Positions 7,901 through 13,853 of a stretch of 15,887 nucleotides of DNA are shown piece after piece. The number at the start of each line of letters is the position of its first letter. The first letter of the stretch is position 1. The notes below the pieces were generated by a model. That model did not search any database. It had not been told where the DNA came from and saw nothing but the letters and a program-made list of their open reading frames with translations. The stretch spans positions 1-15,887 of the forward strand of contig JAEYOL010000152.1 of NCBI GenBank assembly GCA_023411775.1, given 5' to 3'. Position numbers and translations under genes: made by a program. The stretch is from Bacteroidota bacterium (lineage in GTDB: Bacteria; Bacteroidota; Bacteroidia; Chitinophagales; Chitinophagaceae).

Positions 7901-8038
7901 GCTGATATTTGGGGGGTCAATGGCGGGGTAATCGCGGATACCCAGGAACCTGAACCCGATGATCCCAAACACCACGATAATAACGTTCATTACTACTGCC
8001 AGTACTGGCCTTCGTAAGCTAAGCTCGGAGATGTTCAT
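4907..8038 (-). CDS. RND efflux pump, AcrB/MexB-like (HAE-1 family) inner-membrane subunit
   Basis: This 1043-aa proton-driven antiporter exports drugs or other hydrophobic compounds from periplasm and membrane through the MFP and TolC partners. Its length is the usual one for ACR_tran (PF00873). TM1 is at about 11-29. The first large periplasmic loop includes the SYAGANADIIETQITEPLEEAINGI segment. TM4 carries LATGLVVDDGIVVTENI with the proton-relay pair D401/D402. TM10 has GLVTKNGILIVEFANQ with the relay Lys at about 923. Two repeated halves are clear. The C-terminal cytosolic tail of about 30 residues is charged. HAE-1 (drug-type) rather than HME (metal-type) is favoured by overall similarity, but the substrate is unknown. 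The spacing is 99 bp from the MFP gene and 60 bp to the TolC gene, and no regulator gene adjoins. Confidence 0.95.
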   Translation of the reverse strand: MNISELSLRRPVLAVVMNVIIVVFGIIGFRFLGIRDYPAIDPPNISVSTSYAGANADIIETQITEPLEEAINGIAGIKNITSSSSNGTSRINVEFELGVDLEAAANDVRDKVSRAQRNLPPDLEAPPVVSKADASSDAILSMTVQSHTRNQLQITEYANNVLLERLQTIPGVSGIQIWGEKRYAMRIWIDPAKLSGFGITAGDVQDALRRENVELPSGKLSGNATELTVRTFGRLNTEEDFENVIIRNVNGADVKIKDIGDVVLGPENEETILKESGIPMIALAIVPQPGSNYVEISDEFYRRLDQIKKDVPEDIKINIALDQTRFIKKSIAEVEETLIIAIVLVILIIYLFFRDWLIALRPLIDIPVSLIGAFFIMYLMGYTINVLSLLAIVLATGLVVDDGIVVTENIYKKMERGMGKWQAAREGSKEIYFAVIATSITLAVVFLPIIFLQGFVGSLFREFGIVVAGAVLISAFVSLTLTPVLNVKLTRKNIHKHSWFYNKTEPFFRGMENGYQKLLSKFMKVRWLAFVIIAVCGLVIFFIGGKLQSELAPMEDRSQFRLSLTAPEGTSFDAMDAYVTKVTNLMLDSIPEKITVLSVTAPGFSGSGNANTGFVRVTLVDPHERERSQKEIVNMVNRNLPKYNEGRAFAIEEQTIAVNRRGGQPVSFVLQNNNFSKLTEILPKFLEEANKSNVLQQVDADLKFNKPELRVQIDRLKASELGVSVSDISETLQLAYSNRRLGYFTKDGKQYQVMGQVARANRDDPDDLKALFVRNNRNELISMDNLVRIEESNTPPTIYHFNRYKSATVSAGVVPGKTIGDGIEEMERIADRLLDESFSTSLSGASRDFAESSSNTSFAFLLALGLIFLILAAQFESFVDPIIIMVTVPLAIAGAVLTLWLLGHTLNIFSQIGMIMLIGLVTKNGILIVEFANQNRMKGMAKTEAAVFSAVQRLRPILMTSLAMSLGALPLALSLGAAATSRIPLGVVIVGGIMFSLVLTLFVLPAMYTYMSSQKKISEMEKLYPTEESTVRLQQAEKETETV

Positions 8039-8106
8039 TATAAATCTTTTTTTGAGGCTTACCGTTTAGTTGCTGTATAGAACACAGTTTCACCGGGTTC
8101 CCTTTC

Positions 8107-8127
8107 CAAACCACAAACCTTAAACCA
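8107..8127. repeat. Short heptamer tract after the MFP stop codon
   Basis: Three consecutive units on the plus strand (CAAACCA, CAAACCT, TAAACCA) lie 10 bp beyond the stop codon of the membrane-fusion gene, in the 99-bp gap before the pump gene. A possible degenerate opposite arm (CCGTTTAGTTG) is near 8062-8072. Confidence 0.6.
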
Positions 8128-8137
8128 TAATTAGGTC

Positions 8138-9205
8138 CTAGTTGACAATCCTGTTAATTTTCAGTTTTCCTTCAGGCCTGATGCTAAGAAGACCTGTCAA
8201 TACAACCGTATCGCCGGGTACGAGCCCCGAGGTTACCTGTATCCGGGCGGAATCACGAACACCCGTTGTTACGACTTTAAACAAAGCCGTTCCGTTGTGA
8301 TAGGTGATCACCTTTTTTTCCCTGGCCTGTGGTATGACTGCTTGCGAGGGGATCAGGATAGTATTGGGGTCGGGTGCAAAGCTCAGCTGTACTTTTGCAA
8401 AAGCACCCGGAAGCAGCTTTTCATCCTTGGTCTGGATTATGGATCGCACTTTCAGGCTCCTTGTATTTTCAGCAACCGAAGACTCGGTGGCCGCAATTTT
8501 TGCTGTGTATTTCTTTGTAGATCCTTCAAACGTGAAAATCACGGTCTGACCCGGTTTAATATTACCCGTATATTTTTCAGGTACGGTGAAATCGAGCTTG
8601 AGTTGATCGGTTTGATTAATGGTAGCAATCACTGTGGATGGTGTAACATAAGCGCCAGGGCTTATATTTTTCAATCCCACCCGGCCACTGAAAGGGGCAC
8701 GGATCTCAGTTCTGGAAATATCTGTCCTGACAATATCGATATCCGCCTTGATATTATTTACATTGAGCAGGCTGGCGTCATAGTCGGCCTGGCTGATACC
8801 CTGAATTTTTAATAGCTGCCCGGAACGCTCTTCGTTGGTTTTTGCAATATCCAACTGTACCTGGAGTTTTTTTAATTGTGCCTGCAGATCGGCATCGTAA
8901 AGTTTCGCCAGCAATGCTCCCTTCTGTACATATCGTCCTTCCGCGATGTTGAGATGGGTAATGCGGCCCGATACTTCCGGATGTATCTCGGTGGTCTCAT
9001 TGGCAATGATAGAACCCGGAACTTCGATATTCTCACCGAAGGCTTCGGTTTTTACAATATATGCATCCACTCCCGTTACGACCTCCTGGCGGGCTGAGCC
9101 ACCGGTTGGAGCTTTGATCTTCTTTTCCTTCGATCCGCAGGCTGCCAGTCCTAAAATTATACTTACCACTAATGAATATGTCCAGAATGCTGTTGGTCGT
9201 CTCAC
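8138..9205 (-). CDS. RND efflux periplasmic adaptor (membrane fusion lipoprotein)
   Basis: This 355-aa HlyD/AcrA-type adaptor links the inner-membrane pump to the TolC channel. The N-terminus is a lipoprotein signal, a hydrophobic stretch ending in the lipobox LAAC with Cys23, then a short charged linker. The barrel-sandwich (lipoyl-like) halves are HPEVSGRITHLNIAEGRYVQKGALLAKL (about 78-106) and RAPFSGRVGLKNISPGAYVTP (about 170-190), flanking a coiled-coil hairpin (about 108-160). Beta-barrel and membrane-proximal domains follow, including LLPGAFAKVQLSF and IPSQAVIPQ. The start codon is GTG (9205), because no ATG lies before the signal peptide in this frame. It is the first gene of the efflux operon. 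The 176-bp gap to purK has no clear TAnnTTTG element in the right direction; AAGCTTTG near 9316-9323 is one mismatch away. Confidence 0.93.
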   Translation of the reverse strand: MRRPTAFWTYSLVVSIILGLAACGSKEKKIKAPTGGSARQEVVTGVDAYIVKTEAFGENIEVPGSIIANETTEIHPEVSGRITHLNIAEGRYVQKGALLAKLYDADLQAQLKKLQVQLDIAKTNEERSGQLLKIQGISQADYDASLLNVNNIKADIDIVRTDISRTEIRAPFSGRVGLKNISPGAYVTPSTVIATINQTDQLKLDFTVPEKYTGNIKPGQTVIFTFEGSTKKYTAKIAATESSVAENTRSLKVRSIIQTKDEKLLPGAFAKVQLSFAPDPNTILIPSQAVIPQAREKKVITYHNGTALFKVVTTGVRDSARIQVTSGLVPGDTVVLTGLLSIRPEGKLKINRIVN

Positions 9206-9381
9206 TTGAAATTATTTAATATGTTGTGGCTCCATTGCTTGTAACGAGCAATTAATGGATATAAATCAAAATGAATAAAATCCAGGTTATTCAATTGGAT
9301 TTGCTATTGGACGTCAAAGCTTTGCCTATCCTGCGGTATCAAATGCCGCCTTGATGAACGGTTTTTATAACGGATGACCGG

Positions 9382-10506
9382 CTATTCGGCTTTTGATAAC
9401 AAAGTTCGTTTTACTTTGTTGGACTGATACAGAAGATCCTGTTTTTCCCGGCTTAGTATGGTAACATGTCCCATCTTTCGCCCCGGCTTGGTCTGCTTTT
9501 TCCCATAAAGGTGTACAAAGGCGTTGTCGACCCTCAGCGTTTCCTCCAGTCCTTCATATCTCACAGGGCCGCTGTAACCTTCGGATCCAATTATATTGAC
9601 CATAATAGATGGAAGGATGGCGTCGGTATTTCCCAGGGGATATCCCAGCATGATGCGCCAAAGCATATCGTACTGGGAGCAGTAATGTGCTTCGATAGTA
9701 TGATGACCGCTGTTGTGAACGCGTGGTGCGGTTTCGTTGACCAGCACATCCCCATTTATATCAATAAATAATTCTATTGCGAAAAGTCCCGGTGACTTAA
9801 AATTACGTACTACAGAAAGGGCAACAGCTTCAACGGTCCACAGTGTCCGTTCGTCAATCTCTGCCGGGCAAAGCTGGTAGTCAAGGAGGTTTAGGTCCTT
9901 ATCAAAAAGCATTTCCACGGGAGGGTAGAGTGCTGTTTCGTTTTTTTCATTGATCGCCACCATGATGGCAATTTCTTTTTTGATGTCTACCATTTTTTCT
10001 AACACAGCAGCGCCATCAAAACCCTTTTCCATATCAGCCACGGAACGGATCGGCTGAACACCACGACCATCATAACCTCCTTCACCCAGTTTATGTACGG
10101 CCGGCAGGAAATCCTGGGCCTGGTTCAATTCGGCTTTGTTTTGTGTGACCCTAAAAGCAGGCGAAGGGATATCATGCTGGCGATAATATTCTTTTTGATG
10201 GATCTTATTCTTAATTGTTTTGAGAACGGAAGGCCTGGGATAGATTTTTTTTCCCTCCGATTCCAATTTTTCGAGCGCTTCGGTATTGACGTTTTCGATT
10301 TCGATAGTAATGGCGTCAAGGTCTTTACCAAAAGCGTAAACCTGGTCGAAGTTGCGTATATCCCCGGTTGTAAAATGATGGCAAAGATGAGCGGCCGGGC
10401 ATTCCGGGTCATTCTCCATGAGATAGGTTTCGACCGGGTAGTTTGCGGCTGCCTGCAATAACATCCGGCCCAATTGACCGCCACCCAGAATACCGATTTT
10501 TTGCAT
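9382..10506 (-). CDS. purK: 5-(carboxyamino)imidazole ribonucleotide synthase (PurK)
   Basis: PurK is an ATP-grasp enzyme that carboxylates AIR to N5-CAIR with ATP and bicarbonate, feeding PurE. The 374-aa length is normal. The N-terminal pre-ATP-grasp domain begins IGILGGGQLGRMLLQAA (4-20), and EIENVNTEAL lies near 69-77. The ATP-grasp glycine loop is KLGEGGYDGRGV (about 138-149), and the Mg/ATP-binding end is ELFIDINGDVLVNETAPRVHNSGH (about 244-267). The YCSQYDMLWRIMLGYPLG segment is typical of PurK and not of PurT or biotin carboxylase. The ATG at 10506 directly abuts the Rossmann strand, so no later start is likely, and a -7 element ends only 4 nt upstream. PurE is about 6 kb downstream on the same strand. 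Confidence 0.96.
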   Translation of the reverse strand: MQKIGILGGGQLGRMLLQAAANYPVETYLMENDPECPAAHLCHHFTTGDIRNFDQVYAFGKDLDAITIEIENVNTEALEKLESEGKKIYPRPSVLKTIKNKIHQKEYYRQHDIPSPAFRVTQNKAELNQAQDFLPAVHKLGEGGYDGRGVQPIRSVADMEKGFDGAAVLEKMVDIKKEIAIMVAINEKNETALYPPVEMLFDKDLNLLDYQLCPAEIDERTLWTVEAVALSVVRNFKSPGLFAIELFIDINGDVLVNETAPRVHNSGHHTIEAHYCSQYDMLWRIMLGYPLGNTDAILPSIMVNIIGSEGYSGPVRYEGLEETLRVDNAFVHLYGKKQTKPGRKMGHVTILSREKQDLLYQSNKVKRTLLSKAE

Positions 10507-10510
10507 GGCG

Positions 10511-10518
10511 CAAAGATA
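10511..10518 (-). promoter_or_regulatory. Candidate -7 element directly before purK
   Basis: TATCTTTG on the minus strand matches TAnnTTTG exactly and is separated from the purK ATG by only CGCC. If it is used, the transcript would be leaderless or nearly so. No TTTG-like -33 motif is seen; the expected region is G/C-rich (G run at 10525-10530 on the plus strand). Confidence 0.45.
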
Positions 10519-10589
10519 GGGAGCGGGGGGCTTGCATGGAGTAGGCGTTTTTAAAAAACGGGAGGTGGCGCCCGGGGGTAAAATTTGAG

Positions 10590-11075
10590 GTCAGACACTT
10601 AAAGCTTCTGACATCTAGTAACACAATTCCCGGAGAAAGCCATGAGAAAAATACCAGGCTGAAACGCTTTTTTTTCCGAGCCCGTTTTGCAAGCCTTGTC
10701 AGACACTTAAAGCTTCTGACATCTAGTAGCTCAAAATCCTGATAAAACCATGGGTAAAACACGAACCAGAAACGTTTTTTTCATAAAGACCGACTTTTGT
10801 AACATGTCAGACACTTAAAGCTTCTGACATCTAGTAGCTCAAAATCCTGAGAAAGCCATGGGTAAAACACGGACCAGAAACGTTTTTTCATAAAGACCCA
10901 CTTTTATGACTTGTCCGACACTTAAAGCTTCTGACATCTAGTAGCTCAAAATCCTGAGGAAGCCATGGGTAAAACACGGACCTTAAACGTTTTTTTCGTG
11001 ACAGGATTCCTAACCTTAAAACAAGACACCTACTTACATCCAGCGTGCATATTTGACAAGCATACAAACACCTGT
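10590..11075. repeat. Tandem array of about 108-bp units with an invariant 31-bp core (4 clear copies and a decayed fifth)
   Basis: Units begin at 10590, 10698, 10806 and 10913 (periods 108, 108, 107), with a degenerate fifth at 11021 (period 108). The first 31 bp of each unit is identical in copies 1-3 and has one change in copy 4 (GTCAGA to GTCCGA). It consists of GTCAGA, an 11-nt spacer containing TTAAAGCT, TCTGAC, then ATCTAGTA, so it contains a 6-bp inverted repeat. The remaining 76-77 bp is closely shared by copies 2-4 (CTCAAAATCCTGA, CCATGGGTAAAACAC, then AAACG followed by 6-7 T), while copy 1 is clearly diverged. Copy 5 keeps AGACAC and, after a 6-bp loss, 11 of the next 14 core positions. 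The array lies in the divergent purK/hppD interval. No coding frame is conserved between units, and no known element is recognised. Confidence 0.85.
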
Positions 11076-11117
11076 TTCCCATGCTGATGACAGTAAATCA
11101 GTTTCCAACCCTTTTTC

Positions 11118-11125
11118 TATCTTTG
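11118..11125 (+). promoter_or_regulatory. Candidate -7 element upstream of the small ORF and hppD
   Basis: TATCTTTG is an exact TAnnTTTG match. The ATG of the small ORF lies 8 nt after it and the hppD ATG 168 nt after it. A good -33 TTTG is not seen. It is the best promoter candidate for hppD, which would then have a leader of about 160 nt containing the small ORF. Confidence 0.45.
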
Positions 11126-11133
11126 TATTTTAT

Positions 11134-11229
11134 ATGCGGCCCGACTTTCCATATAAACGCTTCCCGGATCAGCGCAGCAATTTCAACCTGCTGATGGAAA
11201 CCCTTGCCATGGACTCCATGTGCAATTAA
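11134..11229 (+). CDS. Possible 31-aa small ORF in the hppD leader
   Basis: ATG to TAA encodes 31 residues beginning MRPDFPYKRFPDQRSN and ending LAMDSMCN. The ORF starts 8 nt after a perfect -7 element, so it would be first and almost leaderless on the putative hppD transcript. It stops 64 bp before hppD. Codon use looks ordinary and non-repetitive. No family is recognised. It has no signal peptide or membrane segment and no run of Tyr or Phe codons that would suggest classical attenuation. It may be a leader peptide, a small protein, or chance. Confidence 0.3.
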   Translation: MRPDFPYKRFPDQRSNFNLLMETLAMDSMCN

Positions 11230-11293
11230 TAGTCATATCCACTCAGTTTCCCACATACTATTTTACTTTTAATTACAACGAAAGCTTTATACC

Positions 11294-12427
11294 ATGTCAT
11301 CGACTCTAGCAACAAATACAAAACCTGATACGACAACTGATTTTCTGCCACTCGAAGGCACCGATTATGTAGAGTTCTATGTTGGCAACGCCAAACAGGC
11401 CGCTCATTATTATTTGTCGGCATTTGGATTTCAGCCCCTCGCTTATGCAGGTCCTGAAACAGGAGTGCGCGACCGGGCAAGCTATGCTGTACGCCAGCAT
11501 AAGCTGACTTTTGTGCTAACAACACCGCTAAGACCCGATAATCCTCTTGCCGACCATATCTATAAACATGGCGATGGAGTGAAAGCCCTTTCGCTCCGCG
11601 TAAGCGACTCGAAAAAAGCCTGGGAGGAAACGACAAAGCGCGGGGCAAAAAGTTATTTAGAACCACAACAGCTCACTGATGATGAAGGTGAAGTGGTGAT
11701 GAGCGGCATTCATACTTACGGAGATACCGTGCACCTGTTTATAGAGCGTAAAAACTACAAAGGTGCATTTATGCCCGGTTACAAGCCCTGGGATCTTCCA
11801 CATTTCAAAACCAACGATACCGGTTTATTATATGTCGACCATTGCGTTGGGAACGTAGACTGGAATGGTATGAATCCCTGGGTGAAATTTTATGAAGATG
11901 TGATGGGTTTTAAAAATATTCTCAGCTTCGATGATGAGGATATTTCAACAGAATATTCTGCATTGATGAGTAAAGTGATGAGCAGCGGGAATGGTTTTGT
12001 GAAATTCCCGATCAACGAACCGGCCGAAGGAAAGAAGAAATCCCAGGTAGAGGAGTTTCTGGAGTTTTACAAGGGGGAAGGGGTACAACATGTTGCCCTG
12101 GCTACAAATGATATCGTGACAACGGTTAAAGACCTGATGAGTCGCGGTGTGGAATTCCTCCAGGTGCCAACGACTTATTACGATGACCTGGTCAACAGGG
12201 TAGGGAAAATCGACGAAGACATAGAGCCTCTCAAAGAACTGGGTATTCTTGTCGATCGTGATAACGAGGGGTACCTGCTACAATTGTTCTCTAAACCGGT
12301 TCAGGACCGGCCTACGTTGTTCTTTGAAATCATCCAGCGTAAAGGCGCCAAAAGCTTTGGAAAGGGAAATTTTAAAGCGCTATTTGAAGCCATTGAAAGA
12401 GAACAGGAAGCAAGGGGTAACTTATAA
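11294..12427 (+). CDS. hppD: 4-hydroxyphenylpyruvate dioxygenase
   Basis: This Fe(II) enzyme converts 4-hydroxyphenylpyruvate to homogentisate in tyrosine catabolism. The 377-aa protein has two vicinal-oxygen-chelate (glyoxalase-like) domains: an N-terminal structural one (about 20-160, starting DYVEFYVGNAKQAAHYY) and a C-terminal catalytic one (about 175-350). The iron-binding triad is visible: His183 in YVDHCVGNV, His266 in GVQHVALAT and Glu345 in LFFEIIQRKGA. The C-terminal GNFKALFEAIEREQEARGNL is the usual lid helix. The ATG at 11294 gives a flexible N-terminal tail of about 20 residues, as in other Bacteroidota HppD. No other tyrosine-degradation gene (hmgA, fahA) is in the window. The gene is divergent from purK. 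Confidence 0.96.
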   Translation: MSSTLATNTKPDTTTDFLPLEGTDYVEFYVGNAKQAAHYYLSAFGFQPLAYAGPETGVRDRASYAVRQHKLTFVLTTPLRPDNPLADHIYKHGDGVKALSLRVSDSKKAWEETTKRGAKSYLEPQQLTDDEGEVVMSGIHTYGDTVHLFIERKNYKGAFMPGYKPWDLPHFKTNDTGLLYVDHCVGNVDWNGMNPWVKFYEDVMGFKNILSFDDEDISTEYSALMSKVMSSGNGFVKFPINEPAEGKKKSQVEEFLEFYKGEGVQHVALATNDIVTTVKDLMSRGVEFLQVPTTYYDDLVNRVGKIDEDIEPLKELGILVDRDNEGYLLQLFSKPVQDRPTLFFEIIQRKGAKSFGKGNFKALFEAIEREQEARGNL

Positions 12428-12473
12428 ATACCTGGTATTAATACCGGCGCAATTGTTGCCATTACAAAGTACG

Positions 12474-12497
12474 ATCCCGGGCCCGGAACCCAGGGAT
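12474..12497 (+). terminator. GC-rich hairpin downstream of hppD, possible terminator
   Basis: ATCCC-GGG pairs with CCC-(A bulge)-GGGAT around a 7-nt loop, a strong 8-bp stem starting 47 bp after the hppD stop. There is no T run directly after it, so it is not a canonical intrinsic terminator. A separate palindrome, GGTATTAATACC, lies at 12434-12445, directly after the stop codon. Confidence 0.35.
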
Positions 12498-12563
12498 TAC
12501 CGGTGGATGTTAAATTTTATCCAGACCATGTGGATATCGGTTCGGACTTCGGGGTGATGGCCT

Positions 12564-12571
12564 TATCTTTA
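12564..12571 (+). promoter_or_regulatory. Candidate -7 element upstream of the L,D-transpeptidase-like gene
   Basis: TATCTTTA differs from TAnnTTTG only at the last base and lies 63 nt before the ATG at 12635. TTCGG at 12541-12545, 18 nt upstream, is a weak -33 candidate. The strong hairpin after hppD supports a separate transcription unit beginning here. Confidence 0.35.
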
Positions 12572-12634
12572 CATATATCATTTTCGAAGGAAATAAATCA
12601 GATTATCAATCGTTAAAGTCATTAGGTCTGCAGT

Positions 12635-13819
12635 ATGAAAAACCTCATTACATCCCTGGCATGCGTATTAGGCTTTGGTGTTGCAGCATTGGCACAGCTT
12701 TCCTACAGAGGAGGGTCAACTCACACTTCATTTATTGATTATCAGAAAACATTTTCCCGGCCTGATGAATCGTTCCGCCGGAAGGAGGACACGCTGCAAA
12801 AGCAATTTGAAGCTAAAAACCTGGAATGGCCCGCGAAATACATTTATATCCGTTCTTTTAAATATGACAGCCAGCTGGAAATATGGGTAAAAAATGATAT
12901 AAAAGAACAGTTTAAACTTTTCAAGACTTATAAGGTTTGCGCACTCGCTGGTACTTTGGGACCTAAAAGGCTGGAGGGGGATTACCAGGTACCCGAAGGT
13001 TTTTATTATATCAACGAATTCAACCCGCGCAGCCAGTATTATTTATCGCTGGGTTTGAACTACCCCAATCTTTCTGATCGTATTCTCAGTGATTCCCTCC
13101 GTCCAGGCGGTGCCATTTATATACATGGAAGTTGTGTAACTGTGGGGTGCATTCCGCTTACCGACAAACAAATTGATGAAGTTTATATCCTGGCTGCTCA
13201 TGCCAAGAACCAGGGCCAGGATTATATACCGGTACATATATTCCCGATTCGTTATAATGTCACCCGCAGTGTTCGTTATTTTGAAAATTTTGCCAAAGGC
13301 GATGATGAGTTGATAAAGTTCGCGTCAAGACTGGAAGGCGCTTTCAACTATTTTGAAAAGTACAAGCAATTGCCGATAGTATTGATCAACGATAAAGGTG
13401 AGTACACGATAAGCGGTGCACCAGGCAATAAAGACGCCGCGCCAAAAAAGGTTAAGAAACCACCCATGGTGCATCGTACCAGAAATATTACCGGTCTCAC
13501 AGAAGCCGTACACTCCTGGCCGGAATACCCAGGCGGCGGAAAAGAATTCATGGCTTATCTTGATAAACTCGGTAAAGAAATGGTAGAGTTTCTCCCTGAG
13601 GATATCACCAAGGCATACGTACAGGTCGAGTTTATCATCGACAAAGACGGAACTCCCACTAATTTTAAAGTTTTAAAAGGCATGAAAGATGATGAGTTTA
13701 ACGACATACTCATCAATCGACTTGAAAAAATGCCAGAATGGAAACCTGCACTCCTGCACGATAAGCCTGTACCGAAAAAGATGGTACAAACGGTTACCGT
13801 TGTTGCGGACACGGATTAA
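12635..13819 (+). CDS. Secreted YkuD-type L,D-transpeptidase-like protein with C-terminal TonB_C-like domain
   Basis: This is a 394-aa periplasmic protein. A Sec signal peptide ends at ALA|Q (about residue 20). The YkuD domain (about 65-205) carries the active-site block IHGSCVTVGCIPLTD (163-177), with His164 and catalytic Cys172 in an HGxCxxxGC arrangement. This resembles the YafK/DpaA branch more than classical Ldts, so the activity could be cross-linking peptidoglycan, attaching proteins to it, or cutting such links. After a K/P-rich linker (about 265-282), residues 296-390 resemble the Bacteroidota TonB C-terminal domain: PEYPGGGKEFMAYL, VQVEFIIDKDGTPTNFKVLKG, then MPEWKPALLHDKPV. TonB's transmembrane anchor is missing, so this is not an energy transducer. 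The gene converges with lysC, and the two stop codons are 30 bp apart. Confidence 0.85.
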   Translation: MKNLITSLACVLGFGVAALAQLSYRGGSTHTSFIDYQKTFSRPDESFRRKEDTLQKQFEAKNLEWPAKYIYIRSFKYDSQLEIWVKNDIKEQFKLFKTYKVCALAGTLGPKRLEGDYQVPEGFYYINEFNPRSQYYLSLGLNYPNLSDRILSDSLRPGGAIYIHGSCVTVGCIPLTDKQIDEVYILAAHAKNQGQDYIPVHIFPIRYNVTRSVRYFENFAKGDDELIKFASRLEGAFNYFEKYKQLPIVLINDKGEYTISGAPGNKDAAPKKVKKPPMVHRTRNITGLTEAVHSWPEYPGGGKEFMAYLDKLGKEMVEFLPEDITKAYVQVEFIIDKDGTPTNFKVLKGMKDDEFNDILINRLEKMPEWKPALLHDKPVPKKMVQTVTVVADTD

Positions 13820-13828
13820 ATACTTTTT

Positions 13829-13853
13829 AGGATTTACTTAGGTTTACGGTTAC
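13829..13853. repeat. Weak heptamer-like tract between the convergent stop codons
   Basis: Read on the minus strand, the DNA from the lysC stop onward gives CGTAACC, GTAAACC, then TAAGTAAATCC. This resembles the CAAACCn heptamers elsewhere in the window but is short and decayed. It begins at the lysC stop codon. Confidence 0.35.

Larger units (their letters stand above)
10507..11293. other. purK/hppD divergent intergenic interval (787 bp)
   Basis: This is the only long stretch without an established gene. From left to right it contains the purK -7 element, a G/C-rich segment (10521-10580), the 108-bp repeat array (10590 to about 11075), a -7 element at 11118-11125, and a possible 31-codon ORF at 11134-11229. 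The final 64 bp before hppD are A/T-rich, with no convincing Shine-Dalgarno site or clear second promoter. Confidence 0.8.

Noticed and set aside
8297..8812. 171-aa plus-strand ORF
   Set aside because: It is antisense to the membrane-fusion lipoprotein gene with no recognisable motif.
10601..10610. AAGCTT, CTAG and CCATGG palindromes inside the repeat units
   Set aside because: Short restriction-site-like palindromes are expected by chance and recur only because the whole unit is duplicated; they are not evidence of a recombination site.
10754..10830. Plus-strand mini-ORFs beginning MGKTRTRNVF in the array units
   Set aside because: The frame ends at different points in each copy (23, 11 and about 40 codons) and is lost in copy 1, so protein-level selection is not supported.
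10590..11020. CRISPR-like appearance: regular 31-bp identical cores with longer spacers
   Set aside because: The spacers of copies 2-4 are near-identical to each other and about 77 bp long, there are no cas genes, and the pattern is that of a tandem duplication.
10409..11082. Minus-strand ORFs with a repeated LLDVRSFKCLT peptide
   Set aside because: The peptide repeat is a direct read-out of the DNA repeat core. The frames are not maintained in all units and one ORF overlaps purK in a different frame.
12249..12557. 102-aa plus-strand ORF overlapping the hppD 3' end
   Set aside because: It is out of frame with hppD across conserved HppD sequence, has no family resemblance, and most of it is a shadow.
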